From NCBI RefSeq assembly GCF_002258215.1, contig NZ_NEFY01000001.1, positions 62,001 through 126,000 of the forward strand: a stretch of 64,000 nucleotides of DNA, given 5' to 3'. Positions within the stretch are counted from its first letter, which is position 1, and every line of letters starts with the position of its first letter. The stretch is from Marinobacter vinifirmus (GTDB lineage: Bacteria > Pseudomonadota > Gammaproteobacteria > Pseudomonadales > Oleiphilaceae). Positions 35,326-43,452 of the stretch are shown here, in pieces. Position numbers and translations under genes: made by a program. The notes beneath the pieces are model-generated. The model was not told the DNA's origin. It did not search any database and saw only the letters and a program-made list of their open reading frames with translations.

Positions 35326-36063
35326 ATGCTGATTATCCCCGCAATCGATCTGAAAGACGGCAAATGCGTAAGACTGCGCCAGGGCCGCATGGAAGACTCC
35401 ACCGTATTCGGTGACGACCCGGTCGACATGGCCACCAAATGGGTAGATGCCGGCGCCCGCCGCCTGCACCTGGTCGACCTCAATGGCGCCTTCGCCGGCG
35501 AACCGGTAAATGGTGAAATCGTAAAGGCGATTGCAGTCAAATACCCGAATCTGCCCATCCAGATCGGCGGCGGCATCCGCTCCGCGGAAACCATCGAAGC
35601 CTACCTCAAGGCCGGCGTGCAGTGGGTCATCATCGGCACCAAAGCCGTTAAAGAGCCGGAATTCGTCACGCAAATGTGCCAAGAATTCCCCGGCCACATC
35701 ATCGTCGGCCTGGACGCCAAAGACGGCCGCGTAGCCACCGACGGCTGGGCCGAAGTCTCTGAAGTCATGGCCGTAGACCTGGCCAAGCGCTTCGCCAACG
35801 ACGGCGTATCCTCCATCGTTTACACCGACATCGCCCGCGACGGCATGATGCAGGGCGTGAACGTGGAAGCCACCGCCAAACTGGCAGAAGAGGGCGGTAT
35901 CCCCGTAATTGCCTCCGGCGGCGTCACCAACATGGACGACCTCAAGCGCCTGGCCACCGTCGCCGACAAAGGCGTCATCGGTGCCATCACCGGCCGTGCC
36001 ATCTACGAAGGCACCCTGGATGTAGCCGAAGCGCAAGCCTACTGCGACAGCCTGCAAAACTGA
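35326..36063 (+). CDS. hisA: Phosphoribosylformimino-AICAR-phosphate isomerase
   Basis: Fourth step of histidine biosynthesis, an Amadori-type isomerisation on a TIM barrel. It is 245 residues. The general acid/base Asp pair lies in [14 protein letters not shown] (Asp8) and in [16 protein letters not shown]; phosphate-binding loops IGGGIRS and ASGGV are conserved. The ATG at 35326 is chosen because family alignments begin MLIIPAIDL; a start at 35278 would add 16 residues from the repeat region. It ends 9 bases before hisF. Confidence 0.97.
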   Translation: MLIIPAIDLKDGKCVRLRQGRMEDSTVFGDDPVDMATKWVDAGARRLHLVDLNGAFAGEPVNGEIVKAIAVKYPNLPIQIGGGIRSAETIEAYLKAGVQWVIIGTKAVKEPEFVTQMCQEFPGHIIVGLDAKDGRVATDGWAEVSEVMAVDLAKRFANDGVSSIVYTDIARDGMMQGVNVEATAKLAEEGGIPVIASGGVTNMDDLKRLATVADKGVIGAITGRAIYEGTLDVAEAQAYCDSLQN

Positions 36064-36072
36064 GGACAGATC

Positions 36073-36846
36073 ATGGCACTGGCAAAACGCATCATCCCCT
36101 GCCTGGACGTCGACAAAGGCCGTGTGGTCAAGGGCGTCAACTTCGTGGACATCCGCGATGCCGGCGATCCTGTTGAAGTGGCCCGTCGCTACAACGAGCA
36201 GGGCGCAGACGAAATCACCTTCCTGGACATCACTGCCAGCAGTGAAAGCCGCGACACCACCTACGAAACCGTCGAGCGTATGGCCGCGGAAGTGTTTATC
36301 CCGCTGACCGTGGGCGGTGGTGTGCGCACCGTAGATGACATCCGCAAGCTGCTGAATGCCGGCGCCGATAAGGTGTCGATCAACACCGCGGCGGTCTTCA
36401 ACCCGGAATTCGTGAAAGAAGCAGCGGAACGATTCGGTCGCCAGTGCATTGTGGTAGCCATCGATGCCAAGCAGGTAAGCGCAGAAGGCGAAGAGCCCCG
36501 CTGGGAAATCTTCACCCATGGCGGCCGCAAGCCTACGGGGCTGGATGCCGTGGAGTGGGCGAAGAAGATGGTGGACATGGGCGCCGGCGAACTGCTGCTA
36601 ACCAGCATGGACCGCGACGGCACCAAGATCGGCTTCGACCTGGGCCTGACTCGAGCCATCAGCGATGCTGTGGCTGTACCGGTAATTGCTTCAGGTGGTG
36701 TGGGCGAGCTGCAGCACCTGGCAGATGGCGTAACCAAAGGCGGCGCCGATGCGGTACTTGCCGCGTCGATCTTCCACTTTGGCCAACATACCATTCCCGA
36801 GGCCAAGGCCTTTATGAAGGCCCAGGGTATAGAAGTTCGGGACTGA
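36073..36846 (+). CDS. hisF: Imidazole glycerol phosphate synthase, cyclase subunit
   Basis: TIM-barrel cyclase that uses ammonia channelled from HisH to form imidazole glycerol phosphate and AICAR. It is 257 residues. Catalytic Asp in [18 protein letters not shown] and the second Asp in [13 protein letters not shown] are present, as is the phosphate loop [10 protein letters not shown]. Last gene of the cluster; the other his genes are not in the window. Confidence 0.97.
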   Translation: MALAKRIIPCLDVDKGRVVKGVNFVDIRDAGDPVEVARRYNEQGADEITFLDITASSESRDTTYETVERMAAEVFIPLTVGGGVRTVDDIRKLLNAGADKVSINTAAVFNPEFVKEAAERFGRQCIVVAIDAKQVSAEGEEPRWEIFTHGGRKPTGLDAVEWAKKMVDMGAGELLLTSMDRDGTKIGFDLGLTRAISDAVAVPVIASGGVGELQHLADGVTKGGADAVLAASIFHFGQHTIPEAKAFMKAQGIEVRD

Positions 36847-36854
36847 AAAGGCTG

Positions 36855-37014
36855 TTTTGCCACGGAATCCACGGAAGGACACGGAAAAAAGAAAAGATTT
36901 AACGATTTTTTTTGCCACGAAATCCACGAAAAAACACGAACAAAGATTAACGACTGAATAACTAGAATTTCTTTGTCTTTAATTTCGTGTTCTTTCGTGG
37001 ATTTCGTGGCAAAA
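36855..37014. repeat. Three copies of a GCCACGAAATCCACGAA repeat
   Basis: Copy 1 (36855-36890) reads GCCACGGAATCCACGGAAGG in its core and copy 2 (36909-36945) has CGA in place of CGG; copy 3 (36971-37014) is the inverted form of copy 2. Copies 2 and 3 can fold into a long hairpin with U-rich flanks between the convergent hisF and yibQ genes, so they may act as a terminator. Similar TTTGCCACGAAATCCACGAA repeats are known from many proteobacterial genomes. Confidence 0.8.
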
Positions 37015-37015
37015 A

Positions 37016-37834
37016 CTAGTCCTTATCACTCCGGGCTACAGAAAGTACCACAGGCTGCTTCTCCCCTTCCGCAAACATCTCCCGGTTACCGTTACGCACG
37101 GCCCAGACGCCGCTGATGGTGGCGATGGCGATGCCTTGTTCATCCAGTTCCGGTAAGTGCTTTTCCAGGTAATCCACGGTCACCTTGTGCGGATGGCCGA
37201 TGCCGATAGCGGTGCCCTTTTCCTTAGCGGTTTTGATCAGTTCCTTGAATTGCTGATCCACAAACTCCTCAGTCTGTTCGTGGTCCAGGAACACATCCCG
37301 GGTCAGGCTCGGGATTTTGTAGGCATCGGCCACGCCGCCGGCGATGGAGTTGGCGATGGTGCGGCTGTCTACGAAGTACACCGGGTATTTGTTGAGTTCT
37401 TTCATCACCCAATCCATGGGTTGAAGCTGCTGGGTCAGCAGGCTGCCCATGTGGTTATTCACGCCCACTACGTGGGGGATGGACTGCAGGGAGCGCCGGA
37501 GGGTGGTGGCCATGGTGCCTTCGTCCATGTCCGGGGTCAGGCCGCCGGGGCCGAGGCCGAAGTTGCGGGTGTTGGCCATGGGCGCGTGCAGCATGATTTC
37601 TTTCTGTTTCTTGTGGGCCAGCTTGGCCAGCGGCACGGTGTGGCGCCGGAAAGGCAGGAACGCCAGCGTCAGCGGTTGTTCCATCCGGGCCAGGCGTTCA
37701 CCTTCATGAAGGTTGTGGCCCATGTCATCAATGATGATGGCGATGGTGGGCGGCTGGTGCTCTGCCGGCTGGGCGGCCACAAAAGGGCTCAGCGCCAGTA
37801 GCATTACCCCGAGCAGGGTCGTTCTGAGTTTCAC
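37016..37834 (-). CDS. yibQ: Divergent polysaccharide deacetylase family protein (YibQ)
   Basis: Exported protein of 272 residues. The signal peptide ends at PFVAAQP, and the fold begins with TIAIIIDDMGHNLHEGERLA, the divergent-deacetylase pattern. Other conserved segments are EIMLHAPMA, GVNNHMGSLLT and YFVDSRTIANSIA. Enzymatic activity is not established in the family. It overlaps the ctpA stop by four bases, last in gpmI-envC-ctpA-yibQ. Confidence 0.92.
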   Translation of the reverse strand: MKLRTTLLGVMLLALSPFVAAQPAEHQPPTIAIIIDDMGHNLHEGERLARMEQPLTLAFLPFRRHTVPLAKLAHKKQKEIMLHAPMANTRNFGLGPGGLTPDMDEGTMATTLRRSLQSIPHVVGVNNHMGSLLTQQLQPMDWVMKELNKYPVYFVDSRTIANSIAGGVADAYKIPSLTRDVFLDHEQTEEFVDQQFKELIKTAKEKGTAIGIGHPHKVTVDYLEKHLPELDEQGIAIATISGVWAVRNGNREMFAEGEKQPVVLSVARSDKD

Positions 37835-39231
37835 TGATCTTTGCCTTGTTGGCCGCTGTCGTCCTTGCGGTTAAGAATGCGCATGCCTTTGAGCAGGTTC
37901 AGTGCTGAACGCAGCTGGTAGTCACGGTTGGCAGCAGACTGTTCGGTTTCTGCCTGCTGCTCACGCTGTTCCTTGGCTTTCTCTTCGTTCTCGCCGGCCA
38001 GGTGGCCGGTCAGGTCTGCTTCTGTGAAGAATGGGCGGCTGTCCAGCTCGGTCAGCTCAGCCGGGCGCACCTCAATATCGGGCTTGATGCCGGTGGCCTG
38101 AATGGAGCGGCCGTCCGGGGTGAAATAGCGGGCGGTGGTCATCTTGATGGCATGGGTTTCATCCAGCGGGATGACTGTTTGCACGCTGCCCTTGCCGAAG
38201 GACTGGGTGCCCATGATCACCGCACGTTCGTGATCCTGCAGGGCGCCGGCCAGGATTTCGGAAGCCGAGGCGGAGCCGCCGTTGATCAGCACCACAATCG
38301 GGGTGTCGGCCATCACATCGCCCGGCTTTGCACTGAAGCGCAGCCTTGAACTCTGGATACGCCCCTCGGTGTAGACAATCAGGCCTTCATCAATCAGCGC
38401 ATCGGCGGTTTCCACGGCAGCCTGCAGCACGCCGCCGGGGTTGTTGCGAAGGTCGATCACCAGACCGTCCAGGTCGCTGCCATGCTCGTCTTCCAGATCG
38501 TTCAGGGCTTTGAGGAACTGTTTGCCGGTTTCCGCCTGGAACTGGGTAATGCGCACATAGCCGTAACCGTTTTCAATCATCCGGGATTTGATGCTGGTTA
38601 CCTTGATGATATCGCGGGTTACATCAATCTCGATCGGTGCGGTTTCGCCTTCACGCATGATGGTCAGTGTGAGTACCGATCCGGGTTTGCCGCGCATCAG
38701 GTTGACGGCTTCTTCCAGCGACATGCCCTTCACCGGTTTCTCATCCAGCTTGATAATCAGGTCGCCGGCCTGCACGCCCGCCTTCTGGGCCGGGGTGTCG
38801 TCGATGGGGGAAATGACTTTCACAAAGCCGTTTTCCATGCCCACTTCAATGCCCAGGCCACCAAACTCGCCGGAGGTGCTTTCTTCCAGCTCTTCGTAGT
38901 CTTTCGGGGCCAGGTAGGTGGAGTGCGGATCGAGGTCTGACAGCATGCCCTTGATGGCGCTTTCCAGCAGCTCGCTGTCGGAAACTTCTTCTACGTAGGC
39001 GTCTTTGATGCGGGCGAACACTTCAGTGAACTTGCGCAGGTCTTCCAGCGGCAGTTGTTCTTCCGGGTCCGGCAGTTTCAGTTCTACCCGCTCGCCGTCC
39101 TGGATACCTTCGATGATGTCCCGGCTTTGGGCATCCTGGGCCACGACGAGTCCGGGCAGCGTAAACAAACAGGTCGCAAGGGTAAGGCTGCGAAGTTGTG
39201 AGATCTGGAGTTTGCCGGTGACTCGTTTCAT
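37831..39231 (-). CDS. ctpA: C-terminal processing protease CtpA (S41)
   Basis: Periplasmic serine protease of 466 residues. Signal peptide (LRSLTLATCLFTLPGLVVAQ), a PDZ domain (about 100-185, GGLGIEVGMENGFVKVISPI), and the S41 catalytic domain with Ser in GGSASASEILAGALQDH and the Lys about 25 residues later in GTQSFGKGSVQT. Two ATGs stand in frame at 39237 and 39231; AGGA is seven bases before the second and one before the first, so 39231 is chosen. In Pseudomonas CtpA trims cell-wall hydrolase-related proteins, fitting its place beside envC. Confidence 0.94.
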   Translation of the reverse strand: MKRVTGKLQISQLRSLTLATCLFTLPGLVVAQDAQSRDIIEGIQDGERVELKLPDPEEQLPLEDLRKFTEVFARIKDAYVEEVSDSELLESAIKGMLSDLDPHSTYLAPKDYEELEESTSGEFGGLGIEVGMENGFVKVISPIDDTPAQKAGVQAGDLIIKLDEKPVKGMSLEEAVNLMRGKPGSVLTLTIMREGETAPIEIDVTRDIIKVTSIKSRMIENGYGYVRITQFQAETGKQFLKALNDLEDEHGSDLDGLVIDLRNNPGGVLQAAVETADALIDEGLIVYTEGRIQSSRLRFSAKPGDVMADTPIVVLINGGSASASEILAGALQDHERAVIMGTQSFGKGSVQTVIPLDETHAIKMTTARYFTPDGRSIQATGIKPDIEVRPAELTELDSRPFFTEADLTGHLAGENEEKAKEQREQQAETEQSAANRDYQLRSALNLLKGMRILNRKDDSGQQGKDQ

Positions 39232-39334
39232 CCACATATCCTGTTTTGTTTCCAATAGTTGGACTAAGTTCCTGATTTCGACAGTATGGCGTTCGCAGCG
39301 CCGTTTGTCAGCCCTTTGCGTCGGGGGACAAAAC

Positions 39335-40471
39335 TCAGGGCTTGCCCAGCCAGCGGCGGGGGTTGACCGGCTTTCCGTTCTGGCGAACTTCGAAGTAGAC
39401 CGCCGGGTCTTCGGTGCCTCCGGTGCGGCCGGAAAGGGCAATGGTTTCACCGGCCCGAACCCAGTCGCCGGGTGCGGTGAACAGGCTGCTGCTGTGGCCG
39501 TACAGGGTCATGTAGCCATCGCCGTGATCGATAATGGTCATCAGCCCGAAACCCCGCAACCAGTTGGCGAAGACGACGCGGCCATAGTGTACGGCGGTGA
39601 CTTCCGCGTTTTCTGCCGTGTTCATGATCAGGCCGCTGCGGCGCAATTTGCCGTCAGCATAGGCGGCGCCGTAGTTGGTGACCACGCGGCCCTTGGCGGG
39701 CCAGGGCAGTTTGTCCCGCAGTGACTTGAACGGGCGGGATTCGTTGGGAGAGGGGATGTTGGCGATGGCCTGCTGTACTTCTTCCAGCAGCTGCTCAAGG
39801 CGTTTGCGGTCAGTTTCCAGGTCGTCCCGCTCGCTGCGCCGGCTGCGGATGTCCTGCTTCAAGGCTGCCAGGGTTTGTTCCCGCTCGGCTTTGCTTTGCG
39901 TCAGTTGCTGCTGGCGTTGTTCCAGGTCTGCTTCGGTCTTTGCCAGTTCCACTCGCGATGCCTGCACCGCGGCCCGGGCCTGTTTCAGCTCCTGGAGGCT
40001 CTTCTGGAAGGCTTGAAGGCGCTCGACGGTGTCGTTGCTGAGATATTCGTAGTAGGTGAGGGTTCGGGCAATCTGGCCCGGTTCTATTTCGTTCAGCAGG
40101 ATTTTCAGGGCCGGGGCGTCGCCTTCCATCCAGGCGGCGCGAATCTGCGTTTTCAGGCCTTCCCGTTGTGAGTCAAGGGTGTCGGCCAACTGGCGTTCCT
40201 GCGTTCGCAGTTCATCCAGGCGCTGTTGTTGCTGATCGGCTTTCTCGCGCAGTTCCCGGCGCTCCCGGGTCAGCTGGCTGATTCTTTGCTCGGTACGGGC
40301 CAGTTGCTGCTCCAGGCTGGAGCGGTCTTTTTCGGCATCTTTCAGCCATTCGTCAATGCTGGCAATGCGCTTTTTCAGCGCCTCCACCTGTTCGGGGGTT
40401 ACGTCATCCCGGGCATGCAGTGGCGTGGCTCCCAGAACGAGAGCCAACGCCAGTGCGAGGACATACTTCAA
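39335..40471 (-). CDS. envC: Murein hydrolase activator EnvC
   Basis: Periplasmic activator of the amidases that split septal peptidoglycan. It is 378 residues from a TTG start at 40471 (AAGG eight bases upstream), which gives a clean signal peptide (KYVLALALALVLGATPLHA). A long coiled coil (about 25-240) leads to a degenerate M23/LytM domain: the zinc ligands are replaced (NTAENAEVTAVHYGRVVFAN, YGHSSSL), as expected for an activator rather than an enzyme. It lies 20 bases after gpmI. Confidence 0.93.
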   Translation of the reverse strand: MKYVLALALALVLGATPLHARDDVTPEQVEALKKRIASIDEWLKDAEKDRSSLEQQLARTEQRISQLTRERRELREKADQQQQRLDELRTQERQLADTLDSQREGLKTQIRAAWMEGDAPALKILLNEIEPGQIARTLTYYEYLSNDTVERLQAFQKSLQELKQARAAVQASRVELAKTEADLEQRQQQLTQSKAEREQTLAALKQDIRSRRSERDDLETDRKRLEQLLEEVQQAIANIPSPNESRPFKSLRDKLPWPAKGRVVTNYGAAYADGKLRRSGLIMNTAENAEVTAVHYGRVVFANWLRGFGLMTIIDHGDGYMTLYGHSSSLFTAPGDWVRAGETIALSGRTGGTEDPAVYFEVRQNGKPVNPRRWLGKP

Positions 40472-40491
40472 GGTATCTGCCTTAAGCCGGA

Positions 40492-42039
40492 TCAGTTGAT
40501 CTCGGCCAGGCTGTGCCCGGACATTTCCTGAGGTTGCTGCAGCCCCATCAGTGTCAGCAGGGTGGGGGCGATATCGCACAGGCTGCCGTCGTCTTTGAGG
40601 TTGACGTTGCGATGGCCGGTATAAACCAGCGGCACCGGGCCAATGGTGTGGGAGGTGTGAACCTGGCCGGATTTCGGATCAGTCATCTGCTCGCAGTTGC
40701 CGTGGTCGGCGGTGATCAGGGCTTCGCCGCCCACTTCGTCCAGCGCTTCCACAACCCGCTGTACGCACTGGTCCAGACACTCGGCGGCCTTGACGGCTGC
40801 ATCCATCTTGCCGGTATGGCCAACCATGTCGCCGTTGGCGTAGTTGCACACGATCAGGTCGTACTTGCCGCTCTTGATGGCTTCTACCAGCTTGTCGGTT
40901 ACTTCCGGCGCGCTCATTTCCGGCTGCAGGTCGTAGGTGGCCACTTTGGGGGAAGGCACCAGGATGCGGTCTTCGCCTTCAAACGGGGTTTCCAGTCCGC
41001 CATTGAAGAAGAAAGTCACGTGGGCGTACTTCTCGGTTTCTGCAATGCGTAGCTGGGTCTTGCCTTGGCTGGCCATGTATTCGCCAAGGCCATTGGCCAG
41101 TTGTTCGGGCGGATAGGCGCAGGAGGTTTTGATGTCCGCGGCGTATTCGGTGAGCATCACGAAATCGGCCAGCTCCGGGTGCTTGCGGCGCTCGAAGCCG
41201 TCGAACTCCGGCTCCACGAAGGTGCGGGTCATTTCCCGGGCGCGGTCGGCACGGAAGTTCATGAACAGCACGGAATCGCCATCGTTGATGGTGCCCTCTG
41301 GCTGGCCTTCGGCGCGGATGTGGGTGGCTTTTACAAACTCGTCGTTCTCGCCCCGCTCGTAGGCCTGGTCCAGTGCGGTTACCGGGTCGTCACAGGTAAA
41401 CTCGGCTTCGCCCAGGGTCATGGCGTTATAAGCGGCTTCTACGCGGTCCCAGCGGTTGTCTCGGTCCATGGCGAAGTAGCGGCCAACGATGGTAGCTACC
41501 CGGCCTACACCCAGGCTCTTCATCCTGGCGGCGGCTTTTTCCAGGGACGGGCGGGCGCTGCGCGGGGGCATGTCGCGGCCGTCCAGGAAGGCGTGGATAT
41601 AGACTTCTTTGGCGCCACGGGCTGCGGCCAGTTCCGCTGCTGCCAGCATATGGTCTTCGTGGCTGTGAACGCCGCCCGGAGACAGCAGACCCATGATGTG
41701 CACGGCCTTGTTATTCGCCACGGCTTTGTCGATGGCGTTACACAGGGCTTCGTTCTTCTGGAACAGGCCGTCTTCCAGGTCTTTGTCGATACGGGTCAGG
41801 CTCTGGTACACCACCCGGCCGGCGCCGAGGTTCATGTGGCCTACTTCCGAGTTACCCATCTGGCCCTGCGGCAGGCCAACAAACATGCCTGAAGTGTTGA
41901 TGAGGGTCTTCGGCTGGTTCTGCCAGAGCTTGTCCCAGAAGGGTGTGCGGGCGTTGGAGATGGCGTTGTCTGCAGCCGGGTCACGGTGGCCCCAGCCGTC
42001 GAGAATAATCAGTGCAGTGGGCTTGCGCGTGTCGGTCAT
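40492..42039 (-). CDS. gpmI: Phosphoglycerate mutase, cofactor-independent
   Basis: Interconverts 3- and 2-phosphoglycerate in glycolysis and gluconeogenesis with two Mn2+. It is 515 residues. The metal/Ser site [13 protein letters not shown] (phosphoserine loop), [14 protein letters not shown], and the second metal sites [11 protein letters not shown] and [12 protein letters not shown] are intact. ATGs at 42042 and 42039 are both possible; the second has better spacing from GGAC. First gene of the gpmI-envC-ctpA-yibQ run, as in many gammaproteobacteria. Confidence 0.96.
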   Translation of the reverse strand: MTDTRKPTALIILDGWGHRDPAADNAISNARTPFWDKLWQNQPKTLINTSGMFVGLPQGQMGNSEVGHMNLGAGRVVYQSLTRIDKDLEDGLFQKNEALCNAIDKAVANNKAVHIMGLLSPGGVHSHEDHMLAAAELAAARGAKEVYIHAFLDGRDMPPRSARPSLEKAAARMKSLGVGRVATIVGRYFAMDRDNRWDRVEAAYNAMTLGEAEFTCDDPVTALDQAYERGENDEFVKATHIRAEGQPEGTINDGDSVLFMNFRADRAREMTRTFVEPEFDGFERRKHPELADFVMLTEYAADIKTSCAYPPEQLANGLGEYMASQGKTQLRIAETEKYAHVTFFFNGGLETPFEGEDRILVPSPKVATYDLQPEMSAPEVTDKLVEAIKSGKYDLIVCNYANGDMVGHTGKMDAAVKAAECLDQCVQRVVEALDEVGGEALITADHGNCEQMTDPKSGQVHTSHTIGPVPLVYTGHRNVNLKDDGSLCDIAPTLLTLMGLQQPQEMSGHSLAEIN

Positions 42040-42265
42040 CATGTCGTCCGGTTGGTTGCGAAAACAGATTGCAAGGGAATCGTGGTAAAAGTGGGGCAGA
42101 TTGTAACCGTTTTCATTTGTGCAGGCCACGCGCGCAGCGCCAGGGCTTTGCATGGCCCTGATGCTCCGTTGCTATATAAGGAGGCCCCTGGCGCGTGCCA
42201 CTTGCCTTCTTTGAGCCGTCAGGGGTGTGTATAATCCCGCCAAATCAAATTTTCAGGGTAGTTTC

Positions 42266-42682
42266 ATGGATCGCTTGTTCGAATTCGTTGTTAACCACTA
42301 CATTCTGGTTTCTGTTTTTGTGGCACTGCTGCTGGCGCTTCTGGTGCTGGAGTCCCGCCGTGGTGGTGCCAAGATTTCCGCCCAGGGTGCGGTGTCTCTG
42401 ATCAACAAAGACGAAGCCGTAGTGGTGGATATCCGTGACCGCAAAGACTTCGGCGAAGGTCGTATTACCGGTTCTCTGAATATTCCCCTGAGTGGCATCA
42501 AGGGCCGTGCCAACGAGCTGAGCAAGCACAAAGACAAGCAGATTATCGTGGTCGACAAGATGGGCCAGCACTCTGCAATGGCGGTCAAGTACCTGAAGGA
42601 AGAAGGCTTTACCAACGTGGTGCGCCTGAACGGTGGTATCGCCGACTGGAAAGCCAGCAACCTGCCGCTGGTGAAAAAGTAA
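42266..42682 (+). CDS. yibN: Membrane-anchored rhodanese-like protein (YibN)
   Basis: A 138-residue protein with one N-terminal helix (YILVSVFVALLLALLVLES) and a rhodanese domain (DEAVVVDIRDRKDFGEGRIT; GSLNIPLSGIKG; LNGGIADWKASNLPLVKK). The active-site loop reads VVDKMGQHSAM with no Cys, so sulfur transfer by the usual route is not expected. It stands between gpmI (divergent) and secB. The grxC gene found between yibN and secB in enterics is absent here. Confidence 0.92.
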   Translation: MDRLFEFVVNHYILVSVFVALLLALLVLESRRGGAKISAQGAVSLINKDEAVVVDIRDRKDFGEGRITGSLNIPLSGIKGRANELSKHKDKQIIVVDKMGQHSAMAVKYLKEEGFTNVVRLNGGIADWKASNLPLVKK

Positions 42683-42813
42683 CAGGGCTTGATCTGATTG
42701 CCGATCTGAAGCACTGTTTCACATTACCTGCCGGGGCCTGTGTTTAGACTGTTCCGGCACACGTGACTATAACAACGGGCTGCGCCCGACCTACGAAAAC
42801 GAAAGGACTGATC

Positions 42814-43311
42814 ATGGCTGAGAACCAGCAAGCCGCAGGCAACGAAAACCAGAACCAACCACAGTTCGCCCTTCAGCGCATCTATGTGAAGGACCTGTCT
42901 TTTGAATCACCCAACTCGCCGCTGGTATTCCAGGAGCAGTGGAAGCCGCAGGTGAACCTGGACCTGAACACCGCCCACAACAAACTCAGCGACAACCAGT
43001 ACGAAGTGGTTCTGTCCCTGACCGTTACCGCCAAGGTGGGTGAGAAGGTCGCCTATATTGTTGAAATCCAGCAGGCGGGTGTGTTCCTGGTAGCCGGTAT
43101 TGAAGGTGCCCAGCTGGGCCAGATGCTCGGCGCCTACTGCCCGAACATCCTGTTCCCGTACGCCCGCGAGGCCATCGACGCCACCGTTAACCGTGGCAGC
43201 TTCCCGGCACTGATGCTGGCGCCGGTGAACTTCGATGCGATCTACGCCCAGGCGCTCAAGCGCAAGCAGGAAGAAGCCGCAGGCGAAGCGAAGGAAGAGC
43301 AGACTCACTAA
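42814..43311 (+). CDS. secB: Protein-export chaperone SecB
   Basis: Homotetrameric cytosolic chaperone that keeps preproteins unfolded and hands them to SecA. It is 165 residues. The conserved core [19 protein letters not shown] and [20 protein letters not shown] are diagnostic, followed by an acidic Glu-rich tail that binds SecA. GAAAGGA precedes the ATG at 42814. A strong terminator lies 20 bases downstream. Confidence 0.97.
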   Translation: MAENQQAAGNENQNQPQFALQRIYVKDLSFESPNSPLVFQEQWKPQVNLDLNTAHNKLSDNQYEVVLSLTVTAKVGEKVAYIVEIQQAGVFLVAGIEGAQLGQMLGAYCPNILFPYAREAIDATVNRGSFPALMLAPVNFDAIYAQALKRKQEEAAGEAKEEQTH

Positions 43312-43331
43312 GAGTTCCAGCTTCTTCAGTT

Positions 43332-43360
43332 AAAAAAAACCGGCTTCGGCCGGTTTTTTT
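43332..43360. terminator. Rho-independent terminator after secB
   Basis: A perfect stem of A7-CCGGC / GCCGG-T7 around a TTCG tetraloop, the strongest terminator in the window. Its symmetric A and T runs let it act in both directions. Confidence 0.93.
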
Positions 43361-43389
43361 GTGCCCGCTTGATTATGGTCAATAAGTAG

Positions 43390-43426
43390 TTGACGTAATG
43401 CTTAAACAAAACGATAATCGTTCGCG
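43390..43426 (+). promoter_or_regulatory. Promoter of the heme-uptake operon with Fur-like site
   Basis: TTGACG (43390-43395) and GATAAT (43413-43418) are spaced by 17 bases. A weaker Fur-box-like match (CGATAATCGTTCGCG, 9 of 14 positions) covers the -10 at 43412-43426. The motif shares the ATAAT-n-nTTCGC form seen at 15807 and 16861. Confidence 0.6.
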
Positions 43427-43452
43427 TTCAAATTAAGCGATGGTTATTGTTT

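Noticed and set aside
35191..36519. A 442-codon open frame on the minus strand
   Set aside because: Antisense to hisA and hisF, no ribosome-binding site and no recognisable domain.
36855..37014. The repeated units as a CRISPR array
   Set aside because: Only three degenerate copies, one inverted, with no spacers of even length and no cas gene.
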